DNA of 64,000 nt from Chloroflexota bacterium (GCA_013388755.1 JACAEQ010000060.1:1-64000), one strand, 5' to 3'. Shown: positions 16,501 through 24,986, numbered from the stretch's first letter. The notes: generated from the letters alone by a model not told the origin. Program-made: numbers and translations.

Positions 16501-17850
16501 GCACGCGAGGCGATCGCCGAAGTTGAGGCGACGCTGGGCCATTATGGCGAAGCGCTGGCCCAGCTTGCCGCTATCCTGGAAGCACCCGGCGTGCTGCCCG
16601 ACACGATGCAGGAGGCGTACCGCCGCCGTGGCGCGATTCTGGAAAAACAGGGGATGTATGCTGCAGCCCTGGAAGAACTTGAGCGCGCCATGGCCATTGC
16701 ACAATCCCATGCTGCGGATGTTGCGTCTCTGGCTGTGCCGACGATCAGCGCGGATATTGCGCTGGTGCGCCGGCGACGCGGTGAGTATGATCTGGCGCTT
16801 GCGGCGTGTGAGGCGGGCCTGGCGGCGCTACGCCAGGCGGCAGATGAGCGAATCGAGGCGCGATTGCACGCTGAGAGTGGCGCAGTGCTGACGCTGCGCG
16901 GCGATTATGTGCGCGCCAGACAGTTTTTCGAACGCAGCCTGCAGGTGCGCGAAGCACTCGATGACTTGCCCGGCATGATTGCATCGCACAATAACCTGGG
17001 CTACCTGTGGCAGCTTCAGAGCGCTCATGATCGCGCACTCGAACACTACCGTGTGGCTGAAGAACTGGCACGCAAGATTAATCTGCGGTATGCCATTGTC
17101 TATGCCCTTGGCAATATCTCGTACGCATTGACCATTCTTGGGCGCTATGGCGAGGCAGAGGCGCGCTGTCACGAGGCGCTCGCGCTCTCACGTGAACTGC
17201 ATGCCCGGCAAACCACGGCCCAGTTGCTCAATACGCTGGGCATCGTCTATTACCGCCGCGGCGAGTATAAGCGGGCGCAGGCGATCTATGAAGATGCGCT
17301 GCGCATGAATCACGAACTTGGTAGCGCCGACCAGGAGGCCAATGCCATTGTCCATCTTGCACAGGCGCATAGCGCACAGGGTGATCATGTGCAGGCTGCT
17401 GAACTTGCGCGACGTGCGCTGGCGACGGCTGAGGCGCTTCAGGCACTACCGCTCAAGGTCGAGGCACTCAATGCACTGGCCGAGGCAACCCTGGGTGCTG
17501 GTGATGCTGCCGCTGCGGCAGCGTATGCCGACCAGGCGGTCGTATTGAGTCGCGCACTCGGCGCTGATGATACGACGGCGATTGCGCTCAGATTGCGCGG
17601 CGAGGCGACGCAGGCGCGCGTTGCGGATTTTAGCGAGAGTGCAATATTGTGTGAAGTGGTCCAGGATCGATTCGAACTGGCGCGTACATGGCGGGCGCAT
17701 GGGGACGCACTGGTACGGGCCGGAAACCTTGACGACGGTGCCGCGTATCTAAAGCGGGCATACGATACGTTCATGGCGTTAGGAGCTGATGGCGAATTGC
17801 GCCGCGTGGTGCCCGTCGATCCGGGGTTCACTCCCCGTGATGCCGGCTGA
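13570..17850 (+). CDS. Tandem class III cyclase - AAA ATPase - TPR regulator (soluble adenylyl cyclase-like)
   Basis: A 1426-residue soluble protein. Cyclase domain 1 (about 80-260) has LLFADLSGSTAL with a metal aspartate near 90 and VSFGGDAVLVLF with the second near 139. Cyclase domain 2 (about 315-510) has lost the first aspartate (the region reads LFAQVVGLEML) but keeps VMGDAVNSAARVM, the ribose/transition-state helix. This asymmetry, and the order cyclase-cyclase-ATPase-TPR, is that of animal soluble adenylyl cyclase and its bacterial relatives. The ATPase has GEAGVGKSRLA (about 562) and LAMFEDLHWADP. At least ten TPR-like repeats fill about 930-1400. It probably makes cAMP in response to a ligand; GTP use is not excluded. 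A small leader-like peptide gene follows after 50 bases. Confidence 0.85.
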   Translation: MLQRNAQGMLDSVDAGGVAPERLARYLPAEFSADPAALRERNRAMMAFVHLVAARYTISTYLPRQIIRRALHERRATPWLHWVEGSLLFADLSGSTALAERLSALGREGTELVTDFLNRFFAQMINVIEQYGGDLVSFGGDAVLVLFDDAHHPQTAARAALALQETLRGYGRSIAGVGEFPMHLHIGVESGQVALVSAGRPDALHYAVLGAVVNGVARAESLAGPGEVVLGRRIRELVGDAPGDELPDGFLRLHRMAPMVALPPGPATDLAVHEATSAAIAPLVDDLDRISPYMPPALLSRIVAAPEQPQVEADLRPVTALFAQVVGLEMLAEVLPSDHAARAFEYYIMAMQEAIERYGGVVNKIDVAEEGVKLLAIFGAPAAYEDHAERAARAGLAMQAAMDEVNAAIEALLHSDGHDSVAHHSTPIAFLRQRIGLNSGTVFAGNVGSLERKEYTVMGDAVNSAARVMSAAPWGEVWASAALAAAAPRMRCEPQGTVALKGKSAPLELCRIGGERGADGAPVELMGRRAPFIGRTHELAWLSAELDAAITGTGRAVRLVGEAGVGKSRLAAELVELANSRGVRVISATCLAYTASIPYAAWGEFLKSLCCLVAGESSDARAERIAMHLAALGPGMQEWLPLLGDLVRLDIPDNRLTRGLDPQLRQELRFDLIERLLLHAASEGPLLAMFEDLHWADPVSIDLWQRVAHVVQAHPILLLGVHRPSLALTPADDAAVLELRELPAEDSDRLVESLAGDARLPEPLRRQIAARAAGNPLFLAELLRAVLDRLEADRTISAAFDGLPDSLNGLLLARIDRLDENSRGVLRVASVIGQRIPFGVLHAIQTADRVALLRLLTRLDEQEITLLERTEPERVHLFRHALLQEVAYQSMLYARRRELHGRIGEYLERRYGDDLDDYYGLLAHHYRLSDRRDKAVHYLLKAGHAARAVFANEEALQYYHWALDALAGDESDPRTWEAREAIAEVEATLGHYGEALAQLAAILEAPGVLPDTMQEAYRRRGAILEKQGMYAAALEELERAMAIAQSHAADVASLAVPTISADIALVRRRRGEYDLALAACEAGLAALRQAADERIEARLHAESGAVLTLRGDYVRARQFFERSLQVREALDDLPGMIASHNNLGYLWQLQSAHDRALEHYRVAEELARKINLRYAIVYALGNISYALTILGRYGEAEARCHEALALSRELHARQTTAQLLNTLGIVYYRRGEYKRAQAIYEDALRMNHELGSADQEANAIVHLAQAHSAQGDHVQAAELARRALATAEALQALPLKVEALNALAEATLGAGDAAAAAAYADQAVVLSRALGADDTTAIALRLRGEATQARVADFSESAILCEVVQDRFELARTWRAHGDALVRAGNLDDGAAYLKRAYDTFMALGADGELRRVVPVDPGFTPRDAG

Positions 17851-17900
17851 TGCAACCCCTTGAGTGGGGCTGCGCACGGATTCAGAGAGGAGCATTTTCC

Positions 17901-18119
17901 ATGTCGCACGCGGAAGTTGAGCGTGTCATCGGGCGCGCGGTTACCGATCCGGTGTTCCGCCAGGCGCTGATCGACAATGCTCGTGAGGCCTGCCAGGGGT
18001 ATGATCTGACCGAGGAAGAACTGGACGCACTTGAGAAGCTTGATAGCAACAGTATGCAGGCGTTTGCGATGACGCTCGATCGGCGGTTGTCGAAACGAGG
18101 CGGGACCGGACTGATGTGA
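17901..18119 (+). CDS. Small Os1348/NHLP-clan-like peptide (possible RiPP precursor)
   Basis: A 72-residue acidic protein. VERVIGRAVTDPVFRQALID and GYDLTEEELDALEKLDSNSM match the helical leader region of Os1348/Franean1_4349-type small proteins, which are distant relatives of nitrile-hydratase-like leader peptides. The C-terminus reads SKRGGTGLM; a double glycine in that place recalls a leader cleavage site, but only four residues would follow, so a modified product is uncertain. AGAGGAG lies 8 bases upstream of the ATG. No modifying enzyme or peptidase-containing exporter is in the window. It may instead be a small partner of the large TPR protein encoded just upstream. Confidence 0.65.
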   Translation: MSHAEVERVIGRAVTDPVFRQALIDNAREACQGYDLTEEELDALEKLDSNSMQAFAMTLDRRLSKRGGTGLM

Positions 18120-18126
18120 TCCACAG

Positions 18127-18156
18127 ACGCGGCGCGCCTGGCCTGGTGCGCCGCGT
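18127..18156 (+). terminator. GC-rich hairpin after the small peptide gene
   Basis: ACGCGGCGC (18127-18135) pairs perfectly with GCGCCGCGT (18148-18156) across a 12-base loop, starting 8 bases after the stop codon. There is no run of T after it, which is usual for GC-rich genomes. It lies between convergent genes. Confidence 0.55.
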
Positions 18157-18226
18157 ATATGCTGCCGGCGGCACAGGGTATGCGGTGACACGGGCGTAGG
18201 TATGCCGCCAAGAGCCTGTCCGAATA

Positions 18227-18392
18227 ACGGATGGTTGGATGTCATGGCGCGCGAAGCGACGCAATCTCCCATCTCCCGCCGAGATTGCTTCGTCGCTGAC
18301 GCTCCGCGCAATGACAGGAGGCGAGATTGCTTCAGCCACGCGTTGCTCGCTGCAGGCGGTCGCTGACGCTCCGCGCAATGACAGGAGGCGAA
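18227..18392. repeat. Inverted-repeat (MITE-like) dispersed element plus an extra end copy
   Basis: GTCATGGCGCGCGAAGCGAC with GCAATCTC (18241-18268) is the imperfect inverse of GAGATTGCTTCGTCGCTGAC through CGCGCAATGACAGG (18281-18318), so the two can fold as one hairpin. A second copy of the right end lies at 18358-18387. Related pieces occur at 424-522. The leading ACGGATGGTTGGATGTCAT (18227-18245) recurs at 40137-40154 and, diverged, near 241. The element has no transposase. Its right part encodes the last codons of the minus-strand gene that ends at 18332. Confidence 0.75.
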
Positions 18393-20533
18393 TTGTTGTT
18401 CGGATGGGCCTGATTGTCGCCGGGCCGGCCTGGTACGATGAGTCGCGCCGAGTCGATCAGGACGCCAAGGTGCCGGCTGTCAGCGGCCACGAACGTCGGA
18501 CTGCGCACCTCGATGGTCATGATCGGGTCGCCGGGTATGTCGAGCGCCAGCATGTAGCTGCGCCAGCCGGCGCGCAAGATGATCGTCCGGCAAGCATTCG
18601 CCACGCAGATCGTGGCCGGAACTGCTTCGGTCCCCGGGTGCGGTGCCGCAAGACGCAGGACGATGACCACAGTTGCCGGCGTCTCCGGTCCCGCGAGGCG
18701 CAATAACGCGCGTCCGGCGCTCCAGCGCGCCGATGTTCCCTGGAGTTCCTCCGCAGGATACACGCCGCCAACGTTGCCAAAGTCCAGACCGTCGCCAACA
18801 TCCAGCGCTGCTGGCGGCTGCGCGTCGAGTGTGCGCCACGACCAGTCGGTGACACGTTGCGCATCAACATAATATCCCGCAAAGGCACGCCGCGCCTGTT
18901 CGATGTTGCCGAGGGTTCGTTCGAGATCGCCAAGGCGTGAGCTGGCGACGTAATAGAGCGGGCTGCTGCTCCACGCGGCACGGTAGGCGCGCCGTGCGTC
19001 TTCGATGCTGCCGCGCGCCAGATATGCCGCGCCAAGCCGCAGCCAGCCGTCGGCTGTCGCCTTTGCCTCAAGTGCATCATGATACGCTGCTACCGCCCGG
19101 TCAGGGTCTCCCAGGGCCAGGAACAGATCGCCCGCCAGCGCCCGCGTGCCGCGCGCCAGATTCTCGCCGACCCAATCCCATGGATACGCCGTCAGTACCG
19201 TCCAGAGAAAGACGGCTGCCAGCGGCGCGACGATCGCCAGGCGCTGGCGCCGGATCTCGGCGGCACGGCGGCACAATGCCGCGATGCTCCATGCGGCATA
19301 AGGAATGAGGACTGGAAAGAGAAAATGGCGGTACCGTGCCTCGCCATGCGTCAGTAGCATCGTTGCCACGGCATAGCCGATCCAGAGCAGGCACATCAGG
19401 GCCGGCCAGAATGGTGGACCTCGCTGATTGCGTCCGGCATGTGCCAGGCCGGCCATGGCCCCGAGCACAATGATGATGTAGAGCAGATCGTCGAAGATCA
19501 GCGCTGCGCCGAAGAGTGGTAGAGTGACATCAGCGTAGTAGCTCTCCATCAGGAAGCGATCCTGGATGGGCTTGACACGCGCGAGCAGCACCCAGTTCGG
19601 CCAGAGTTTGCGTGCAATGATTGCCGGATCCTCGCGCAGTCGTTCCAGGCCGCGTCTGGTGGCATAGTCTGCACGTTCAACCGGGTTCGTGATGCGTTCC
19701 AGGGTTTGATGAATGGTGTCACGGTCCTCACGCGGCTCATTAAACACCCACAGGTTGTATGACAGTCCGGTTTCAACAAGAATGATGCCACCATACGCCT
19801 GGATGTTGCGAATGGTCCATGGCGCGATGGTCAACGTTGCCGCTCCAAGGTAGATGGCTGCCGCCAGGAGTGGCGCGGCCATGCGCCGTCGCGTCGCTCC
19901 GTCGCGTGTGCGATGGACCTGTGCTGCGAGCCAGAGAGCCGCGCATGGCAAGAACAACAGGGTGATCGACCGTGTGAGGGTTGCCAGGCCGAAGCAGAGC
20001 CCGGCGGCCGCAATGAGCGGCCAGCGAATGGTGGTGGAGCGATCGCCGCTGCTATAGAGGAGGAAGAGCATGCCGGCCTGAAACAGTGCGGCAAATAGCG
20101 TTTCGGCCATGTACAGGCTGGCGAAGGTGGCGCTGGTCCACAGGATCGCGGCGATCAGGGCGGCAATGATCGCCGCGCGCTCATACGCCAGCCGGCGAGT
20201 CAGTAGATAGGTGAGGAACACGTTACCAACGCTGAGCGCAATGTTTGGCAGCGCCGCAAGGTGCAACGCGCGCGTTGCGCCCGGCCACGCATCGTCGCCC
20301 GCCAGGCGCCATGAAGCCGCCAGGAACAGCGGGTAGAGAGGCGCGCGCAGCCAGTGGTAACGCTCGTAGAACGACCAGCCACGTCCTTCGAGCAGGTCAC
20401 GCGCGACGGTAATGTACTCCACTTCATCATTGGCTGGCTCGTGCAATGGCTGGCTCCAGAGCGCGAGGCGCAGCCCCAGCGCCAGCCCAAGGATGACCAG
20501 CAGAGAAATGTGTGCAGATCGAATGGATGCCAT
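18332..20533 (-). CDS. GT39-like membrane glycosyltransferase with TPR and C-terminal beta domain (third of three)
   Basis: A 733-residue protein: about eleven membrane segments (1-450), TPR-like repeats (about 470-580) and a C-terminal soluble domain containing LDVGDGLDFGNVGGVYPAEE. The first outer loop, PANDEVEYITVARDLLEGRG, carries the Asp-Glu pair of ArnT/PMT-type glycosyltransferases, which move sugars from polyprenyl phosphate. Its ATG shares a base with the previous gene's TAA stop. The last 20 or so codons (NNSPPVIARSVSDR...) are read from a dispersed repeat, so the natural C-terminus has probably been replaced. It is the last gene of a four-gene operon starting at 27515. Confidence 0.8.
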   Translation of the reverse strand: MASIRSAHISLLVILGLALGLRLALWSQPLHEPANDEVEYITVARDLLEGRGWSFYERYHWLRAPLYPLFLAASWRLAGDDAWPGATRALHLAALPNIALSVGNVFLTYLLTRRLAYERAAIIAALIAAILWTSATFASLYMAETLFAALFQAGMLFLLYSSGDRSTTIRWPLIAAAGLCFGLATLTRSITLLFLPCAALWLAAQVHRTRDGATRRRMAAPLLAAAIYLGAATLTIAPWTIRNIQAYGGIILVETGLSYNLWVFNEPREDRDTIHQTLERITNPVERADYATRRGLERLREDPAIIARKLWPNWVLLARVKPIQDRFLMESYYADVTLPLFGAALIFDDLLYIIIVLGAMAGLAHAGRNQRGPPFWPALMCLLWIGYAVATMLLTHGEARYRHFLFPVLIPYAAWSIAALCRRAAEIRRQRLAIVAPLAAVFLWTVLTAYPWDWVGENLARGTRALAGDLFLALGDPDRAVAAYHDALEAKATADGWLRLGAAYLARGSIEDARRAYRAAWSSSPLYYVASSRLGDLERTLGNIEQARRAFAGYYVDAQRVTDWSWRTLDAQPPAALDVGDGLDFGNVGGVYPAEELQGTSARWSAGRALLRLAGPETPATVVIVLRLAAPHPGTEAVPATICVANACRTIILRAGWRSYMLALDIPGDPIMTIEVRSPTFVAADSRHLGVLIDSARLIVPGRPGDNQAHPNNNSPPVIARSVSDRLQRATRG

Positions 20534-22668
20534 TAACGGACCGGATCTTCCTCTATCGTGTGTGTCACCCGTACCTCGTCCACCACCACGCCCAGTTCAC
20601 GGTTGTCGGGGCTGGCGCGATCAACACTGCGTGGCCGGTAGGTCGTGCTGGAGATGGTGACGATGATCCTGCCGTCGCCGGTGGCTTCTGGCGGTAGTGT
20701 AAGCGACACGGTCTGCCAGCCCGGCTGTAGCCGCATCTGGCCGGCTGCACGGCCATCCACCTCAAACCTGACAACCGGCGGTGGCGCGCCAGGCAACCGG
20801 TCGCCGCCAAGGCGGAGTTCGATCGTGGCGTCAGGCTGCACCGCCAGGAGTATGTCCGCTCTGCTCATCGTCCAGCGAATGCCATGCTCAGCCGGATGAA
20901 ACCCGCGGATGTAGCCGAGATCGAGGCCATCACCAATGTCCAGCTGTGCAGGTGGCGGCGCGATTGGTTGGAACGCCAGCCATGCCCAGTGTTGAAGATC
21001 TTCGAGCGATGCGGTTTCATAGGCCAGGTCGGCTCGCGCTGCACCGTCGTCGCCACGCGCGCGGGATAATGCGCCGCGCAGGAGATGGGCATACGGATGG
21101 TCGGGTATGGCGTCGAGCGCAGCATTCAGATGCGCCAGCGCAGCCGTGGCATCGCCTGCTGCCAGGTCGGCGCGTGCAAGTGCCACATGCGCCAGGGCGG
21201 ATCGCGGATCGAGGCGCAGCGCCGCAGTGGCCGCGTCGCGTGTCGCGGCAGGATCGCCGTTATTGAGGGCGCGTTCGGCCTGCCACAGATGGGTGTGTTT
21301 CTGCGCCAGCATCAGCGCCTCGGCGGGGTAGAGACGGTGGGCAAGCATGAGCGCGACTGGCAGGGCACATGTGAGTGCCGCCAGGCCCCATGTCCAGGTG
21401 TGCGGCGCTACAGAGAGGTGCACGCGCCGGTCGGCGATCCACACCGTCGTCCAGGCGGCGAACGGGATCAGCGCAGGATAGACTGGCAGGCGGTAGCGTG
21501 CTTCGACATGGAAGACCAGCGCTGTCAGCAGCACATAGAGCGCCCAGGGACCGGCAACGACCAGGGCCCAGCGACGCGCCGGCGCGAGCCACGCGCCCGC
21601 GACGCCAGCGAGCAGAGTGATCAACCAGAGACCATCGCCGAGCAGCAGGCGCAGCCATACCTGGAGCGGCGGAACCCAGATCGCGGGCCGGTCGCGCATG
21701 TCGTCGAAGAATTGGAGCGCGAAGAAGAGCCGGGCCTCGCGCCAGACCCTGGCGCCGAACCGTTGTGGGTCGGTCACTATCGCTGCCAGGCCACGCTCCG
21801 TCGCGAGTTGCTGGCGCGTCGCCATGTCGTTTCCCAGCGCATAGAGCTGCCGCTTGACCGCTTCGCGCCCGGCAGGATCGTTGTCGAGCCAGAGATTCTC
21901 AGCACCGGTTGTATCCACAATAATCAGTGCATGGTAGGTCAGGTAGTTGCGCAGCGTCCAGGGGGCAATCACCAGCGCCGCTGTGAGCGCAAAGAGAGCG
22001 GCGGCACGTCTGTTTGCCGTGATGAACAGCCATACCGTTCCGAGTAGCAACAATGGCAGCGCCACAGAACGGGTCAGCGCCAGCGCGGCAAGCGTTACGC
22101 CGGCGATACCGGCCCGGCGCACCGGCGCACTGGCGTGTTGCAGGAGCCAGAAGAGCGTCGTGATGCCCAGCAGAAAGACCGTTTCGGCAAGTAACTCTGT
22201 CGCGGTAGCGGCGAGCGTGTAATTGAGTGCTACCAGCAGTCCGGCGACCAGCGCGATACGCCGATCGCGCCACAGGTGCAGCGTCAGTAAATAGATCGGG
22301 ATGACCGTGAGCGCGCCAACAACCGCCTGCACCAGACGCAAGTTCTGTACCAGCGAGTCCACCAGCAGAATACTGAGTGCCAGAAAACCGGCATACAACG
22401 GCGGCCGCATCAGGCGTAATTCAACATAGCGCCGCTCGCGCAGCAGCGTCAATGCCTGCTGAAGGTATTCCTGCTCGTCGCCTCCCAGCGGGTAGAACTG
22501 GTGCCAGTGCCAGACGAGCAGGCGCAATACCAGCGCCACGATGATCAGCGCAAGGAGATCTACTGCATGCGATCGCCAGGTCGAGGCACCCGGCAATGCG
22601 CGATGGCGCGCGGCGTTGCGATCGACTGGCCATCCTGCGCTGTTCTGAATATCTGGTCTCTCTGTCAC
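20533..22668 (-). CDS. GT39-like membrane glycosyltransferase with TPR and C-terminal beta domain (second of three)
   Basis: A 711-residue paralogue of its neighbours. FYPLGGDEQEYLQQALTLL carries the catalytic acidic pair in the first outer loop, followed by about ten membrane segments, a TPR block (AERALNNGDPAATRDAATAALRLDP and following, cut here), and the shared C-terminal domain with LDIGDGLDLGYIRGFHPAE. The GTG start lies in a GTGA overlap with the upstream paralogue. The soluble parts should face the cell exterior, where a TPR surface could hold a protein or glycan acceptor. Sugar and acceptor are not predictable. Confidence 0.82.
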   Translation of the reverse strand: MTERPDIQNSAGWPVDRNAARHRALPGASTWRSHAVDLLALIIVALVLRLLVWHWHQFYPLGGDEQEYLQQALTLLRERRYVELRLMRPPLYAGFLALSILLVDSLVQNLRLVQAVVGALTVIPIYLLTLHLWRDRRIALVAGLLVALNYTLAATATELLAETVFLLGITTLFWLLQHASAPVRRAGIAGVTLAALALTRSVALPLLLLGTVWLFITANRRAAALFALTAALVIAPWTLRNYLTYHALIIVDTTGAENLWLDNDPAGREAVKRQLYALGNDMATRQQLATERGLAAIVTDPQRFGARVWREARLFFALQFFDDMRDRPAIWVPPLQVWLRLLLGDGLWLITLLAGVAGAWLAPARRWALVVAGPWALYVLLTALVFHVEARYRLPVYPALIPFAAWTTVWIADRRVHLSVAPHTWTWGLAALTCALPVALMLAHRLYPAEALMLAQKHTHLWQAERALNNGDPAATRDAATAALRLDPRSALAHVALARADLAAGDATAALAHLNAALDAIPDHPYAHLLRGALSRARGDDGAARADLAYETASLEDLQHWAWLAFQPIAPPPAQLDIGDGLDLGYIRGFHPAEHGIRWTMSRADILLAVQPDATIELRLGGDRLPGAPPPVVRFEVDGRAAGQMRLQPGWQTVSLTLPPEATGDGRIIVTISSTTYRPRSVDRASPDNRELGVVVDEVRVTHTIEEDPVR

Positions 22669-24977
22669 GGTATGATCTCGACCCGGTCGAGGCGCACCAT
22701 CAGGCGCTGCACCTGGCCGGTGACATGTTCGCTCTGCTGGCTGAGATAACGCGCCGCATCAGGCACGAAACTTGCACCGCGCAACTCGATGACGACATCG
22801 GCGCCCTCCGAGGTGGCCGGTAATGGTAGCTCGAATGCACGTGGCCCGCTGCGATCGGGCGTGATTGCGCCGATAGTATCGCCCCCGACCAGGACATGGA
22901 CCGGTGGCGTGGGTTGCAGGTCGGCGGGCCAGCCGCGGCCATCAACCGTGAAGACGATCCGTTGCGGATGTGTCCTGCCGGCGCCCGGGAAACGCAACAT
23001 TGCGCCGCTTGTGCACCAGCGGTACGTTGTTCGTTCGGCGGCGTCACCCTCGCCGAGGTAGCAGCCGGCAATATAGCCCAGGTCCAGGTTGCCCCCCAGG
23101 TCAATGCTGCGCGAGGGTGCCGGGTGCAGCCAGTCCCACGCCCACTGGACCGGGTTGGCCGAATCGACATAATAGGGGGTGAATGCGGCGCGCGCGCCGC
23201 TGTCATCACCAAGGCTGCGCAATAGATCGCCGCGCACAACACTGCCGTAGACGTCACCTGTGGCGGCCATGGTATCGGGCGACGGGAGGAGCGCCAGTGC
23301 GTCACGGTACTGACCGCGCCGCGCCGCAATCAGCGCCGGGCCGAGACGAGACGTATCACGTCCCACCGATCCGGCACGCAGGATGGACTCGGCCCGGGCA
23401 AGATCGCCGGATTGCAGTGCGGCCAGAAAGCGTGCATCATTCAGGGCCAGTGGCCGGGCCGTGATGGCGATGCCGGTGATTGCCAGGCTGGACGGGTACG
23501 GCCCCAGGTAGGAGGCCCAGCGCGAGTCGCTGCCAGATGCGCGTGGCTCCAGGTACGCGTGAGGCGTCGCGGCGGTAAGCGTCAATGCCACAGCCAGCCC
23601 GGCGTAGCTGATGCCATGGCGGGTGCGTAAGGCAGCGGCGAGATCGCTACGATGCCGGATCAGGGCGTCAACAGCGATTGCTGCCAGAATGAAGACGAAC
23701 GGCAGGAGTGGCACGCGAAAACGATTGATTGCAAAGAGCAGTGGTGCAAGCAGAACGTTGAACGCCAGCCAGATACCGATCAGGGACCGGAGATCGCTGG
23801 CTGCTGATGAGTGATGGCGCACCAGCGCCCATCCCAGCACAGCAAGCGGCAGTGAGAGCACATACAGCGTATCATCGAGAAGGAAGGTTGCAACCACGAA
23901 CCAGATCGGCAGTCTCCCGGTGGAGAATCCGCTGGTGAAGCGCTCGGCGCCGGTGTAGTTGATCTGAAAGAAGTCAATCAATTCGGCCAGCGATTTCGAG
24001 GCGAAGGCAAGTGGCCGGTCGGCAATCAGGCAGATCCCTTCGCGTATCATTGCCGTCTGGCGAGCGGCCTGGTCGGGTTGCGGCCCGGGATGCGGCAGGC
24101 AGGTCCGGGCAGGTGGCGTCGTTCCACGTTCTGGGAACATTGCCAGCACAAAATCGCGGGTGGAAGCATCGCGGCGTGCACCGTCGTGCGCCGTCTGTGC
24201 GCCGAGTAACAGGTTGAATGCGCCGCTGGTATCTACAGGTACCAGGCCTCCGTATGTGCGTGAATTGTAGATGGTCCACGGCGCAATGGTCAGCGCTGCG
24301 GCGATGGTAAACGTTGCCGCGCTCCGGAGCGCCGGACCATGATGGTCGCGCCTGGCAAATGCCAGCCAGCCTGCGATCAGTGGCAAGACAAAGAGTGTCT
24401 GGCTACGGGTCAGGGTTGCCAGGCCGAGCAGTACCCCGGCGAGCATGTCTGCGGCCAGCTGGTGCCGCCTGGTGGGCGAGCTGGCCGTGAGTGCCAGAAC
24501 GCCACCCGGCAACAGGCTCATGTACAGGGTTTCGGAGAGCAAGAGTTGGGAATAGATGGCGAACGGCAGATAGAGGGCGGCGAAGAATGCCGCCAGGTAT
24601 GGGGCGATGTGCAGAGCTGGTGGGGTGATGCGCCTGGCAAGCACGTGGATCAGCAGAATGTTCAGCAGGCTCAGTGCCGTCTGAGTGCCAGCGATTGCAG
24701 CAAGGCCATCGCCGAAGAGGCGCAGATGAGCCGCGACGAACAGCGGGTAGAGCGGCGCGCGTGTCCAGAGATAGCCCTGGTGCCAGGCGAATCCCCGGCC
24801 CTGCGCCAGCCACCAGGCGGCGGACAGGTACTCGCCTTCATCGGAGATCAGGCCCTGCCGTGGCAGGGCGACCCACATGATTCCACGCACGATGAGCGCG
24901 ACAAGCAGAATGCCGAGCAACGGCGCAGCAGCGAGGCGATGGCGTGCCCTGAATGTGTGTGTAACCTCCTGGCTCAT
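22665..24977 (-). CDS. GT39-like membrane glycosyltransferase with TPR and C-terminal beta domain (first of three)
   Basis: A 770-residue GT-C-type protein. GLISDEGEYLSAAWWLAQG is the acidic-pair loop, AHDGARRDASTRDFVLAMFP forms part of a larger outer loop, and the C-terminal half has TPR-like helices and the domain marked IDLGGNLDLGYIAGCYLGE. It starts 9 bases after the histidine kinase stop, so the kinase and the three glycosyltransferases look like one transcript. The three paralogues have similar length and domain order but diverged sequence, as expected from old tandem duplications with different specificities. Confidence 0.82.
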   Translation of the reverse strand: MSQEVTHTFRARHRLAAAPLLGILLVALIVRGIMWVALPRQGLISDEGEYLSAAWWLAQGRGFAWHQGYLWTRAPLYPLFVAAHLRLFGDGLAAIAGTQTALSLLNILLIHVLARRITPPALHIAPYLAAFFAALYLPFAIYSQLLLSETLYMSLLPGGVLALTASSPTRRHQLAADMLAGVLLGLATLTRSQTLFVLPLIAGWLAFARRDHHGPALRSAATFTIAAALTIAPWTIYNSRTYGGLVPVDTSGAFNLLLGAQTAHDGARRDASTRDFVLAMFPERGTTPPARTCLPHPGPQPDQAARQTAMIREGICLIADRPLAFASKSLAELIDFFQINYTGAERFTSGFSTGRLPIWFVVATFLLDDTLYVLSLPLAVLGWALVRHHSSAASDLRSLIGIWLAFNVLLAPLLFAINRFRVPLLPFVFILAAIAVDALIRHRSDLAAALRTRHGISYAGLAVALTLTAATPHAYLEPRASGSDSRWASYLGPYPSSLAITGIAITARPLALNDARFLAALQSGDLARAESILRAGSVGRDTSRLGPALIAARRGQYRDALALLPSPDTMAATGDVYGSVVRGDLLRSLGDDSGARAAFTPYYVDSANPVQWAWDWLHPAPSRSIDLGGNLDLGYIAGCYLGEGDAAERTTYRWCTSGAMLRFPGAGRTHPQRIVFTVDGRGWPADLQPTPPVHVLVGGDTIGAITPDRSGPRAFELPLPATSEGADVVIELRGASFVPDAARYLSQQSEHVTGQVQRLMVRLDRVEIIP

Positions 24978-24986
24978 GACGCCGGA

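Noticed and set aside
17901-18119. Confident RiPP biosynthetic cluster
   Set aside because: No modification enzyme, protease or dedicated exporter lies nearby, and only four residues follow the GG.
21085-22047. Plus-strand frame opposite the second GT39 gene
   Set aside because: The composition is rich in R, Q and G with no domain; it is a shadow of the minus-strand coding region.
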